From assembly GCA_017435905.1 (NCBI GenBank), contig JAFSEB010000069.1:1-40217 (forward strand): a DNA stretch of 40,217 nucleotides, written 5' to 3'. Positions within the stretch are counted from its first letter, which is position 1; each line of letters starts with the position of its first letter. Shown here piece by piece: positions 25,670 through 33,917 of this stretch. This stretch comes from Clostridia bacterium. GTDB lineage: Bacteria; Bacillota; Clostridia; Christensenellales; CAG-138. The notes beneath the pieces were generated by a model. The model saw only the letters and a list, made by a program, of their open reading frames with translations, did not search any database and was not told the DNA's origin. The translations under genes were made by a program, and so were the position numbers.

Positions 25670-26506
25670 TCATGCAAAACATGAATGGATGATCTTCGGG
25701 AACACCTGCCGCCGCACATGCTTGCGGTACAGGCGTTCTTCATCCTCTCTGCCGCCCATCAGGGACTTGTTGATCAGGGTATTGTCGCTGACGCTGAACA
25801 GCGCCGCCATTTTATAGCCGCTCAGCTCCGCCGCAAGGAAGGCGGCAGCGGTCTCCATCTCAACGGAATTGCAGCCGAGGGCGAGGATCTCATCGATCCT
25901 TGCAAACTGAGCGAAGATGGTATCGATACTGAAGTTTCTTGATGTGTGGAAGCGGACGTTTTCCTCCCTTGCGATGCGCTGTGCATTGGCAAGGAGCATT
26001 GCGTTCAGCTCCCGGTCGGGATAGGCTTCCCTGCCGAAGGCATCGTTTTCCTTTAAGCTGCCGGGAAGCAGATAGCGGCTGACACCGTCGCCGCAAACGG
26101 AGACCTTCGGCACCACGATGTCGCCGATCTGCATATTCACATCAAGCGCCCCCACGGAGCCGATGAAAATGCACCTTTCGCAGGCGGTAAGCCCAAGGGC
26201 AAGGGCGATATCCGTACACACCGGCGCTCCGATGTGGGTCTTGATGTAGCTGAACTTTTCCCCGTTGGGAGCGGTCATATCCCACACCATGGTCTCCGCA
26301 CCGGGCACGGGAGAAATGTATTCGCCTCTGCCGAACGCGGCGGGATCGAACACCGTGGGTTCCCACCAGGGGGCAAGCACCACGTTTTTGCGGATCAGCG
26401 CCCCATCAAAGCCGAAGGCTTCCTCCGCCGCCCCCTCTCGGTTGGCGCCGAAGCGTGCCATACCCCGAAGCAGCCCTTCATACAGTTCGCTGTGCTGTTT
26501 TGCCAT
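25670..26506 (-). CDS. Nucleoside phosphorylase (PNP/UDP phosphorylase family)
   Basis: 278 residues, the normal size. The family core is visible: FIGSVGALDVNMQIGDIVVP (phosphate and base-site strand and loop, about 115-134) and SVEMETAA (about 224-231), whose Glu-Met-Glu binds the ribose. It cleaves nucleosides with phosphate to base and ribose-1-phosphate in salvage or catabolism. The N-terminal half has an unusual YISPVPGAETMVWDMTAPNG segment. GGGGGAG lies 5-6 bases before the ATG at 26506; longer open frame upstream runs into cloverleaf copy B and is not used. Single-gene unit. Purine or uridine preference is undecided. Confidence 0.85.
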   Translation of the reverse strand: MAKQHSELYEGLLRGMARFGANREGAAEEAFGFDGALIRKNVVLAPWWEPTVFDPAAFGRGEYISPVPGAETMVWDMTAPNGEKFSYIKTHIGAPVCTDIALALGLTACERCIFIGSVGALDVNMQIGDIVVPKVSVCGDGVSRYLLPGSLKENDAFGREAYPDRELNAMLLANAQRIAREENVRFHTSRNFSIDTIFAQFARIDEILALGCNSVEMETAAAFLAAELSGYKMAALFSVSDNTLINKSLMGGREDEERLYRKHVRRQVFPKIIHSCFA

Positions 26507-26555
26507 GTTATCTCCCCCTGCGTGCGGCGCCCCGGTTTTGCTGTATCTATTGCGT

Positions 26556-26561
26556 ATTATA
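26556..26561 (-). promoter_or_regulatory. Extended -10 promoter of the phosphorylase gene
   Basis: Minus-strand TGC-TATAAT, an extended -10 element with no good -35, about 50 bases before the start codon. Confidence 0.55.
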
Positions 26562-26619
26562 GCACAGTTGTGCCTTTTGCGCAGGGTGGGAAGGGCGTTT
26601 TGCGGCAGGAAGCCACTGT

Positions 26620-26719
26620 GGGGTGCGGCGCAGGTTTGCGCCCTGCGGGCGCAAAATGGCCGGCGTGCCCTGCGGGCACGCCGCCGGCTGCGGCGCAGCC
26701 GCAGCATGCGCCGCGCCCC
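26620..26719 (+). repeat. Cloverleaf repeat, copy B
   Basis: A 13-pair closing stem (GGGGTGCGGCGCA, 26620-26632, with TGCGCCGCGCCCC, 26707-26719, one G-T pair) encloses H1 TTTGCGCCC-TGC-GGGCGCAAA (26635-26655), H2 CGGCGTGCCC-TGC-GGGCACGCCG (26661-26683) and the invariant H3 (26687-26705). The flank CCGTATCACCGCC then matches copy A. It lies upstream of the phosphorylase promoter and downstream of the 75-residue gene. Confidence 0.75.
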
Positions 26720-26758
26720 CCGTATCACCGCCGCAGCACCATCGCCCGCCAAAAAACA

Positions 26759-26788
26759 AAGACCCGGCCTGCACAAAGGTCGGGTCTT
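26759..26788 (-). terminator. Terminator of the 75-residue gene
   Basis: AAGACCCG / CGGGTCTT with inner GCCT/AGGT-type pairs. On the minus strand it is followed by TTTGTTTTTT. Its core matches the hairpin after cloverleaf copy A. Confidence 0.75.
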
Positions 26789-26805
26789 GCTGTGTCAGTC
26801 ATTCT

Positions 26806-27033
26806 TCAGCTGTTTTCCATCATGCTGTCCGCAAGGTCATAGACCGCCATGTACAGCTTTACCATCTCGTTATACCGGGGCGCAAACTCCGGCGCACCAA
26901 TGGTCTTCCCCTCTTTCGCCGCCATATCGCACAGTGCGCTGTAGGCTTTATCGAAAGCACGGAACTGCGGCGTAACGCAGATCTGCTCAAACACATCGTC
27001 GGAAATATCAGCAAAGAGCTTCGGCATGCACAT
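26806..27033 (-). CDS. Small hypothetical protein (75 residues)
   Basis: No family recognised. The protein is soluble and mixed-charge, with two probable helices (about 10-25 and 45-72) and no signal peptide. The ATG at 27033 is chosen because GGAGG lies 7 bases upstream; a longer in-frame start at 27069 would overlap the promoter. A textbook promoter (27058-27086) and a terminator make it a one-gene unit. It is divergent from a small XRE-type regulator 80 bases away, which may control it. Confidence 0.75.
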   Translation of the reverse strand: MCMPKLFADISDDVFEQICVTPQFRAFDKAYSALCDMAAKEGKTIGAPEFAPRYNEMVKLYMAVYDLADSMMENS

Positions 27034-27057
27034 GGTGTTTCCTCCTTTTTTTCTGTC

Positions 27058-27086
27058 GGTATACTTCACATATTGAGCATAGTCAA
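27058..27086 (-). promoter_or_regulatory. Promoter of the 75-residue gene
   Basis: Minus-strand -35 TTGACT (27081-27086), 17 bases, -10 TATACC (27058-27063), about 25 bases before the start. Confidence 0.75.
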
Positions 27087-27100
27087 TCTTCTGAGCAGGT

Positions 27101-27106
27101 TACAAT
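27101..27106 (+). promoter_or_regulatory. -10 element of the XRE regulator gene
   Basis: TACAAT at 27101-27106 ends 6 bases before the ATG at 27113, so the transcript would begin at or very near the start codon. No good -35 is seen. The site lies within 20 bases of the -35 of the opposing gene. Confidence 0.45.
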
Positions 27107-27112
27107 ACCTTT

Positions 27113-27316
27113 ATGATCTCATATGAACCCTTTTACAAAACGATGCTTGCAAAGGGCATCACAGAATATCAGCTGATTTACAAACAGGGCATCTCCGCAG
27201 CAACGCTGCACAGGATGAAGCACGGCGGCGCCATTACCACAAAGACGCTCGATACCCTGTGTTTTGTTCTGGATTGCGGTGTGGAAGATATCCTTTGTTA
27301 CAAAAAAGATTCCTGA
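27113..27316 (+). CDS. XRE (Cro/C1)-type helix-turn-helix regulator
   Basis: 67 residues, one compact DNA-binding domain of the YozG-like or small XRE class: ITEYQLIYKQGISAATLHRMKHGGAITTKTLDTLCFVLDCGVEDILCY shows the typical five-helix arrangement with GISAATLHRMKHG as the recognition region. The only suitable start is the ATG at 27113; no ribosome site precedes it and the -10 box is adjacent, so a leaderless message is possible. It probably represses itself and/or the divergent 75-residue gene. Confidence 0.85.
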   Translation: MISYEPFYKTMLAKGITEYQLIYKQGISAATLHRMKHGGAITTKTLDTLCFVLDCGVEDILCYKKDS

Positions 27317-27325
27317 TCGGGAAAG

Positions 27326-27351
27326 AGCGGAAGCGGCTGCTTCCGCTTTTT
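27326..27351. terminator. Terminator between convergent XRE and ABC transporter genes
   Basis: AGCGGAAGC-GGCT-GCTTCCGCT followed by TTTTT on the plus strand and GAAAG-type A-rich sequence on the other side. Confidence 0.8.
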
Positions 27352-27359
27352 GTTTTCCC

Positions 27360-29093
27360 TTATTCCCGGAACTGATACTGGTAAAGAGCGGCATACATGC
27401 CGTTTTGCGCAATAAGCGCCTCGTGGGTACCACGCTCTGTAATGCCATCCTTGGTGAGGACGATGATCTCATCCGCATTTTTGATGGTGGAAAGCCTGTG
27501 CGCCACCACGATGCAGGTGCGCCCCCGGGAAAGCTCCGTCAGCGCCTGCTGAATGAGCATTTCTGTGGCATTATCAAGGGCGCTGGTGGCTTCATCCAGA
27601 ATCAGAATGGAGGGATTTTTCAAAAATACCCGGGCGATGGAAATGCGCTGCTTCTGACCGCCGGAAAGCTTGATGCCACGCTCGCCCACGCCGGTATCGT
27701 AGCCGTGTTCAAGGGTCATGATGTAGTCGTGGATGTGGGCTTTCTTCGCCGCCTCGATGATGGCCTCATCGGAAGCGTCAAGGTCGCCGTAAGCGATGTT
27801 CTCACGGATGGTGCCGTTGAACAGGAACACATCCTGTGCCACGATGCCGATGTTGCGGCGGAGCGATTCCCTTGTCAGGTCACGGATGTCGATGCCGTCA
27901 ATGGAGATGACGCCGCTGTCCGCTTCGTAAAAACGGGGAATGAGGTTGCAGATGGTGGTCTTGCCGCCGCCGGAGGGGCCAACGAGCGCCACCGTTCTGC
28001 CCGGGGCGATGCGCATGGAAAGGTCGGCAATGACCTTGCTCTCTTCATCCGCCGCATCGCTGTTTTCATAGCGGAAGCTGACGGAATCGAAGGTGATGTC
28101 GCCCTTGAGGGCCTTGGCTTCCACGGTGCCGGTATCGGTCTCGTCCTTCTGGTCCATGATCTCCGTGAAGCGCTGGAAGCCGGTCATGCCGTTCTGCAGC
28201 TGCTCGAAGATGCTCACAAGGCGGTTGATGGGCTTTAGGAAGTTGGTGATATACAGCACAAAGGCGGTGTATTCGCCGATGTCGATCTTGCCGTAGAAGA
28301 AGAACAGGCCGCCTGCCACCAGCACGATGAAATACAGCAGGTCGTTGAACAGGGACATGGAGGTGTGGAACTTGCCCATCTCCTTATATGCCCTGCCCCG
28401 TGCCTTTTTGTAGCGCTCGTTGGCGGCGTCGAACTTCCTGTTTTCGTGGGTGGCTGCGGTGTAGGAGCGGCTCACACGCATGCCGGCGATGGCGGTCTCC
28501 ACGTTGGCGTTCACCTCGCCCACCTCCACACGGGTGTCACGGAAGGCGGCTGTCAGCCCGTAGCGCAGCTTCACCGCACAGAACACCATCAGGGGCAGGA
28601 ACAGGAACACGATGAGCGTCAGCAGCAGGTTGTAGCGGGAAAGGATCACAAGGCTGCCGATGAGCATGATGCCCGAAAGGAACAGATCCTCCGGACCGTG
28701 GTGGGCAAGCTCGGAAACATCCTGCAGGTCGTTCACAAGGCGGGAAAGCAGCGTGCCGGTCTTGTTGGCATCGAAGAAGCTGAAGGGCAGCTTCTGCATG
28801 TGGCGGAACATATCCCGGCGCATATCCGCCTGAATACGCACGCCCACAATGTGACCCCAATAGGTGATGATGTAGTTGAGCACCGCCTTGATGAGGTAAA
28901 TGCCAAGCAGCGCCGCACCCCAGATGATGAGCAGGCGCAGGTTCTGGTTGGGCACGTAATCGTTGATGATGTTCTTGGCGATGGTGGGATAGAAAAGATC
29001 GCACACCGCCACGATAAAGGCGCATACCATATCCAGCGCAAACAGCTTGCGGTGGGGCTTATAGTATGCTGCAAAACGTTTTAACAGCTGCAT
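27360..29093 (-). CDS. ABC transporter, fused membrane and ATPase domains (ABCB/BmrA type)
   Basis: 577 residues, a half-size exporter that works as a dimer. Six membrane helices (about 17-290) are followed by the ATPase: Walker A GPSGGGKTT (about 365-373), signature LSGGQKQRISIARV, Walker B ILILDEATSALD and a His-switch in VAHRLSTI. It exports lipids, drugs or peptides using ATP; the substrate is unknown. No convincing ribosome site precedes the ATG, and the upstream DUF4956 gene stops only 54 bases before, so translation may depend on coupling. Last gene of the CotH-VTC-DUF4956 operon. Confidence 0.9.
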   Translation of the reverse strand: MQLLKRFAAYYKPHRKLFALDMVCAFIVAVCDLFYPTIAKNIINDYVPNQNLRLLIIWGAALLGIYLIKAVLNYIITYWGHIVGVRIQADMRRDMFRHMQKLPFSFFDANKTGTLLSRLVNDLQDVSELAHHGPEDLFLSGIMLIGSLVILSRYNLLLTLIVFLFLPLMVFCAVKLRYGLTAAFRDTRVEVGEVNANVETAIAGMRVSRSYTAATHENRKFDAANERYKKARGRAYKEMGKFHTSMSLFNDLLYFIVLVAGGLFFFYGKIDIGEYTAFVLYITNFLKPINRLVSIFEQLQNGMTGFQRFTEIMDQKDETDTGTVEAKALKGDITFDSVSFRYENSDAADEESKVIADLSMRIAPGRTVALVGPSGGGKTTICNLIPRFYEADSGVISIDGIDIRDLTRESLRRNIGIVAQDVFLFNGTIRENIAYGDLDASDEAIIEAAKKAHIHDYIMTLEHGYDTGVGERGIKLSGGQKQRISIARVFLKNPSILILDEATSALDNATEMLIQQALTELSRGRTCIVVAHRLSTIKNADEIIVLTKDGITERGTHEALIAQNGMYAALYQYQFRE

Positions 29094-29147
29094 GGGAGGA
29101 TACCAAACGCCTTTCCTGTCAAAATAGGATCAAAGTGGGGAGCGGTG

Positions 29148-29810
29148 TCAGGAAACGATATCGCCCTGGTGGGAGATGAGGGTGGCATCGTACACGCCAT
29201 CCACCCGAAGGAACTTTTCCACAAAGCCGGTCTCGTTTTCACGGAGGCGCAGTTCCATGGTAAGCTCGATGCCGTCACGCTGGGCGGTCTTGGACTTCAG
29301 CTTGGCGTTGGGCAGCTGCTTCACCATCTGCCTGACCTGCTGGGAAGCGCCCTCGTGGTAGTGGATGATGAGCAGGTAGGGTGCGCTCATTTTGCCCTTG
29401 AAGAGGGTGAGCACCACCATAATGGCGCCGATGACGAGGGCGGCGATGACCGCCACATCATAAAACTTGGTGCCGATGGCGATGCCTTCGCCCACAGCCC
29501 AGAACATGAACACCGTGTCGATGGGATCCTTCACCGCCGTGCGGAAACGGATGATGGACAGGGCGCCCACCATGCCCATGGAAAGGGCAAGGTTGTTGTT
29601 GATGAGCATGAGCATGAGGCTCGTGACCATGGTGAGCATGATGAGGCTTAGGTTGAAGTTGCGGGAGTAGAGCACACCGCCAAATGTCTTCTTATAGATG
29701 AAGAATACGAAAAGACCCACCGCCAAAGAGATGATGAGCGTGAGCACCACCTGCATGGGGCTGAGGGTGATGGAAAAAACATCGGCAAGGGAAAATGTGG
29801 TTCCGTTCAT
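29148..29810 (-). CDS. DUF4956-family membrane protein
   Basis: 220 residues. About four membrane helices lie in the first 135 residues, then a soluble C-terminal domain of about 85 residues. The block MGMVGALSIIRFRTAVKDPIDTVFMFWAVGEGIAIG is the signature of DUF4956 proteins. They regularly neighbour VTC-domain polymerases and CotH kinases, as here, but their role is not established. GGAGG lies about 11 bases before the ATG. Probably a membrane partner of the polymerase or kinase. Confidence 0.88.
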   Translation of the reverse strand: MNGTTFSLADVFSITLSPMQVVLTLIISLAVGLFVFFIYKKTFGGVLYSRNFNLSLIMLTMVTSLMLMLINNNLALSMGMVGALSIIRFRTAVKDPIDTVFMFWAVGEGIAIGTKFYDVAVIAALVIGAIMVVLTLFKGKMSAPYLLIIHYHEGASQQVRQMVKQLPNAKLKSKTAQRDGIELTMELRLRENETGFVEKFLRVDGVYDATLISHQGDIVS

Positions 29811-29926
29811 TTATCAAAAAACCTCCGGTCTGATTCATAGGGAAGGCGGCCTCACCGAGCCGCAGCAGGGGTTGAAAAACCTCTGCTTCCATTGTGGGGG
29901 ATTCCGCAAAAAAAGTCAAGGCGCTA

Positions 29927-30619
29927 TCAGAGCTCAAACCGCCTGCAAAGGCAATATTTACTCACAGCGCTCCTTGTGTGAGCATCAAGCTGCAGCAGCG
30001 AACGCACATAGGTGGGCAGATAGCGGTTGAATTTCACTTCCAGCACCATATCGTACCCATCGATAACGGGGTAGGTGGGAATGCGGGCGTTGAACAGGTC
30101 CGTGCTGCGCATGCCGGTTCTGACATCCTTATCGAAGGTGATGCGCACATCCTCAAGGGGGAAGGTGTAGGCTTCACGCATGTAGTCCACAATGACACGG
30201 GGCTTCAGAGGCTTCGTGGCAAACTCCGCAAACATGCGCCTTGCAAAGGGCTCGTTCCTGTGAAGAAGGAAGGTGTAATCCCCCTTCATCAGCCGCTCGT
30301 ATTCCTCCCGTGAAAGCATAACGGACTTTTTGAGGATGTAGCCGTTTTCCTTGTGCTTGCATTCAAGCTTGATGGCAGCATCCGACATGTTGTAGATGCG
30401 GATGCGGAACTTGTCACGGTTATCCACACCGTCGAGCTTTTCCCGGAAAGCGGAATCGTTCATGTCATCGAAGTACAGGCTGCGGATGAAGTATTCGCCG
30501 CCGTTTTTCCGGGCGTATTTGTCCTGCTCAAGGGTCAGCGCCAGCTTCTTTGACAGCAGGGTATAGCTGCCCCGGTTGATGTAGTACTTGAGCTCGTGCC
30601 GGTACTCAGGCGTTTTCAT
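29927..30619 (-). CDS. VTC-domain polyphosphate polymerase-like protein
   Basis: 230 residues, essentially one VTC domain. RHELKYYIN at the N-terminus and the alternating basic/acidic strands (RIRIYN, KLECKHKENG, PRVIVDYMREAY, RITFDKDVRTG, VLEVKFN) match the tunnel fold of yeast Vtc4, which makes polyphosphate from ATP. Basic residues that line the tunnel and the acidic metal ligand (Glu in LEVKFN) are present. Its ATG overlaps the stop of the CotH gene by four bases (ATGA), so the two are translationally coupled. Catalysis is inferred from the fold. Confidence 0.88.
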   Translation of the reverse strand: MKTPEYRHELKYYINRGSYTLLSKKLALTLEQDKYARKNGGEYFIRSLYFDDMNDSAFREKLDGVDNRDKFRIRIYNMSDAAIKLECKHKENGYILKKSVMLSREEYERLMKGDYTFLLHRNEPFARRMFAEFATKPLKPRVIVDYMREAYTFPLEDVRITFDKDVRTGMRSTDLFNARIPTYPVIDGYDMVLEVKFNRYLPTYVRSLLQLDAHTRSAVSKYCLCRRFEL

Positions 30620-33600
30620 TGGCCGAACACCTCCTGCATATAGGAATCGGAAAGGCCGAACTCGGCCTGCAGCTGCTTTTTGATGGAAGCAGGGCGGTTT
30701 TCGGCAAAGTAGCGCATGTTTTCCACATGGCGCAGGAAGCCGTCATAGCTGCCGAGCACCTCGCCGTGCTGCTTTACGCCCATGAAGGTATCGCCGTTGA
30801 ACTTTTCACGCTCCCGCCTGATCTCGGGCTCCGTGACGGCATACAGCTCATCGATCAGGGACAGCACACGCTCCGGCGCATAGATGGTATCAAGGAGCTC
30901 CGCAAAGCGCCTGACGAATCGGTCACGCCAATCCGCATTTTTCAGGAGCGCATTGAAAAGGTCGCTGCAGGGCTTGGAGGAAAGCCGGCGGATGGAAAGG
31001 GTCTGGTGATCCGCCCTGTCCTTCGTTTCGCTGTTGTAGGTGGAACCGAAGCTCCAGCAGAAATCGTAATAGATCCACTTCCACTTGCCGCCATCCACCT
31101 TGTAATACTGGATGTTCCACACATCGCTGTTGGCGCTGTAGATCTCTGCGATCATGTAATCCATGAAGCTGTCAAGATCCACACGCTCCGCCATGTAGGC
31201 ATAGTCGGAAGCGTTTGAAAGGTCATCGCCCCTGGTGTCGAGCCACGCCATCAGCTCCTTCCATTCGGAAGCGGAGCCGTAGTAGGCGGTATCCGAGGAG
31301 CGGATGATATCCATATTGACGGTATCCGCTGTGTTTTCGTGCTGGGCAATGAAGAAGCGGTTGCGCTTTTCCTTCATGAAATACACGCCCCAGTATTCGC
31401 CGTTCAGGTACAGCACATAGGGTCTGTAGGTCTGGTAGAGGAAGTTGACATCGCTGCCGTAAAGAAGACCTGCCGCCAGCTCATCACGGAACTTGCCGTT
31501 GTTCTGATCCTGTCCGCCGCAGCGCAGCACGATGGATTTATACTCCGTATAGGGCAGCTCCTCAAAGAAGGGATACGCCATGCGGTTGTCGCCGTACTGA
31601 TCCCGGGCGATGAGGTTGAAGCCCTTCTGGGCACGCCCCCTGCCGAAGCTGCCGGCAATGCGCATGCCGATATTCTGGGAAAAGACCTCCTGCCCGTTTT
31701 CATCGAACACGCCGAGGCAGCCCGGGCGCTCCCACTCATCGGGTGCGGTCTTCGATTTCCAGTAATTTGCCGTGGTGATGGCATCGCCGTAGCCAAGGGT
31801 GGGATCGTAATTCTCGCCGTAGGCATAGATGCCGGTCTCGTTGCTCCAAAGGTTATCGGGATCGGTAACAAGGGTCACAACGGGGATGCCGTGGTTCACG
31901 TTATCGGAGGTGAACAGATAGGTGCCGCTCACGGTATCGGTATTGGTGATGTAGCCGTCCCTGACCGCTACCGCACGCACCACCGTGTTGGAGGAAATGC
32001 TGATGGCACCCGTATACACCGGGGAATTCGCATTGGGGGTGGTGGCATCAAGGGTATAGTGGATGGTCTCCCCCTCGCCTGCCGCCATTTCAAGGGAGAC
32101 GGGCGCACCGTAGATGCCGGGGGTGGTCAGAAAGCTGACCTTTGCGGTAACGCCCTTTTGCCCCGTGCCGTTGGCACTGCCGGGGGTGGCGGCGGCGAAG
32201 CAGGCATAGCTGCCCCCATCGTCGATGCCGTAGCTCATATCATTCAAAAAGGCGCCCGTTTGCAGTTTATCCATCAGCAAACCATCGGCGCCGAACAAGT
32301 AGAGCGATGCGCCTTCGGCGCTGAGGTTGAAGTTGGTGTGCAGATCCCTTGGATCGTTCTTGCGGTTCAGCTCGGAAGCGTACAGGATCATGTACTGCCC
32401 CGGCTCGATGCTGACCCCATCGGGAAAGATCCACTTGGCGGGGTTTTTGGGGTTATCGCTGAGGGCGCAGCCCGCAAGGGAAACGGCGTTTGCGCCCCGG
32501 TTGTGAAGCTCGATGATGTCGTGAAACTCCCCGTCGATCGCCGCAGCCGCCGCCACGTTTTTGCCGATAAGCTCGGAGATATACACATCGCTTTTCGTAT
32601 GGGCAAGGCTTTGGTTGAAGGCGGCATAGCCATCCTCCGAATTGGGGTAGCCCGGGGTGGCGTGGGCGGTCGAAGCAAATTCGCCGGTGCCGTCCGCAAT
32701 GCGTGCCATGGCCATATCCGCTTCCTGTGCGCTGTAGGATACGCTGTCAAGGATGGTGCCCCGCTTGCCGGAAAGCACCACATCCTCCCGATAGGCGCTC
32801 AGGCCGAAGGGGGCATGCAGCTCGCCTGCAGCATTGAAGCCCTCGTTGCCGGAGCAGAAGATGACAAGGTAGCCGCCCGGTGCGATCACGGTGCCTTCGG
32901 GCAGGGTGTACTTTTTCGGCTGGGAGAGGGAATCGGAAATACCGTAGCCGGAAAGATCTACCTCGTAGCTGTTTTTGTTGTAAAGCTCGATATAATCGCT
33001 GTAGGCGTTGTTGGCGTCCGCCACGGTGGTGGCGTTGGAAGCCATGAACTCGTTGATGTAAACGCCGATATCCTCCTCGCCCTTTAAGGATTCCTCAAAG
33101 GCTGCGATGCCGGCAGGGCTGTTTTCGTAGCCGGGGGAAGGCTGCATCTCCTCCCACATGCCGCTTTCCTCTTTTGCAAGGGTGTTGCCGGAGGCGACGG
33201 CACGGAGCACGAGGGTGTCAAGGGTGTTGCCAGTGGCATCAAAGAGGATGAGGCTGTCCGTGGCGCTGATGCGGAAGGGCGCCACAAGGCCGCCGGTGTT
33301 TTCGCCGCTGCACCACACGAGGATATAGCCGTTCGCTTCCACTTCCGTGCCGGTGGGGAACACGTACTTGGCGCCGGCGGCAAGGTCATCGGTCAGTCCG
33401 AAGCCGCCGATGCTGACCGTTTCGCTGCCGGTGTTGTGAAGCTCCACCCAGTCGGGATAATCGCCGTTTTCATCGGGCACGGAGCCCTTGTTGCTGGACA
33501 TGACCTCATTGAAGGCAAGGGTGCTTGCCACAACGTGGGAATTGCCCTCCCCTTCGCCGCCTGTCATATATGCGATGAGTGCGATCACAAGGGCGGCAAA

Positions 33601-33642
33601 AAGCACTGCCGCCAAAATCAGCTTACCCGTTTTTCGTTTCAT
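30616..33642 (-). CDS. CotH-kinase protein with three lamin-tail domains and a chitobiase-like domain
   Basis: 1008 residues. An N-terminal membrane anchor or signal (about 7-26) exposes the rest outside the cell. Three lamin-tail domains follow (about 38-140, 190-300, 350-470; for example TLAFNEVMSS, VYINEFMASN, VYISELIGKN). A chitobiase/hexosaminidase C-terminal-type domain lies at about 505-580 (IHYTLDATTPNANSP). The CotH kinase domain (about 590-960) has VLYLNGEYWGVYFMKEKRN and WIYYDFCWSFG. CotH kinases phosphorylate secreted proteins, classically spore-coat proteins. The ATG at 33642 has an AGGGAAG site; upstream in-frame residues lie in the leader hairpin. First gene of the operon. Confidence 0.9.
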   Translation of the reverse strand: MKRKTGKLILAAVLFAALVIALIAYMTGGEGEGNSHVVASTLAFNEVMSSNKGSVPDENGDYPDWVELHNTGSETVSIGGFGLTDDLAAGAKYVFPTGTEVEANGYILVWCSGENTGGLVAPFRISATDSLILFDATGNTLDTLVLRAVASGNTLAKEESGMWEEMQPSPGYENSPAGIAAFEESLKGEEDIGVYINEFMASNATTVADANNAYSDYIELYNKNSYEVDLSGYGISDSLSQPKKYTLPEGTVIAPGGYLVIFCSGNEGFNAAGELHAPFGLSAYREDVVLSGKRGTILDSVSYSAQEADMAMARIADGTGEFASTAHATPGYPNSEDGYAAFNQSLAHTKSDVYISELIGKNVAAAAAIDGEFHDIIELHNRGANAVSLAGCALSDNPKNPAKWIFPDGVSIEPGQYMILYASELNRKNDPRDLHTNFNLSAEGASLYLFGADGLLMDKLQTGAFLNDMSYGIDDGGSYACFAAATPGSANGTGQKGVTAKVSFLTTPGIYGAPVSLEMAAGEGETIHYTLDATTPNANSPVYTGAISISSNTVVRAVAVRDGYITNTDTVSGTYLFTSDNVNHGIPVVTLVTDPDNLWSNETGIYAYGENYDPTLGYGDAITTANYWKSKTAPDEWERPGCLGVFDENGQEVFSQNIGMRIAGSFGRGRAQKGFNLIARDQYGDNRMAYPFFEELPYTEYKSIVLRCGGQDQNNGKFRDELAAGLLYGSDVNFLYQTYRPYVLYLNGEYWGVYFMKEKRNRFFIAQHENTADTVNMDIIRSSDTAYYGSASEWKELMAWLDTRGDDLSNASDYAYMAERVDLDSFMDYMIAEIYSANSDVWNIQYYKVDGGKWKWIYYDFCWSFGSTYNSETKDRADHQTLSIRRLSSKPCSDLFNALLKNADWRDRFVRRFAELLDTIYAPERVLSLIDELYAVTEPEIRREREKFNGDTFMGVKQHGEVLGSYDGFLRHVENMRYFAENRPASIKKQLQAEFGLSDSYMQEVFGQ

Positions 33643-33676
33643 TCCCGGTTCTTCCCTTTCTGATATCAGCGCAAAA

Positions 33677-33707
33677 CGCACGGCACACATCCGTTTCCTG
33701 CCGTGCG
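33677..33707 (-). promoter_or_regulatory. Candidate attenuator hairpin in the CotH leader
   Basis: On the minus strand CGCACGGCA pairs perfectly with TGCCGTGCG across a 13-base loop, then TTTT. It lies between the promoter (33723) and the start codon (33642), where it would stop most transcripts unless relieved. Confidence 0.5.
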
Positions 33708-33722
33708 GATCTTTCTCACCTT

Positions 33723-33728
33723 ATTCTA
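33723..33728 (-). promoter_or_regulatory. Extended -10 promoter of the CotH operon
   Basis: Minus-strand TGG-TAGAAT with a poor -35 (TGTTCA, 17 bases upstream), about 80 bases before the start codon. Confidence 0.5.
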
Positions 33729-33846
33729 CCATAACCTTTTCCTCTTGAACAGTAAACGTTTCGTAAATGCCCCGCCATCCGCCCTGATTTTCGCTGCATA
33801 AAACTGTAAAAAATCCGTGAATCCGGGCTTCTTCGCCCCAAATTGC

Positions 33847-33875
33847 TTGCAATGCGCCATGAAAGATAGTAGAAT
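33847..33875 (+). promoter_or_regulatory. Promoter of the alpha/beta hydrolase gene
   Basis: -35 TTGCAA (33847-33852), 17 bases, -10 TAGAAT (33870-33875). Transcription would start near 33882, which rules out the ATG at 33885 as a well-served start and supports the GTG at 33918. Confidence 0.65.
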
Positions 33876-33917
33876 AAACTGAATATGTATCCGCATGGAA
33901 CCTTAGGAGGAAACTCT

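Noticed and set aside
31339..33087. Plus-strand open frame of 582 codons
   Set aside because: Antisense to the CotH gene, with composition typical of a shadow frame.
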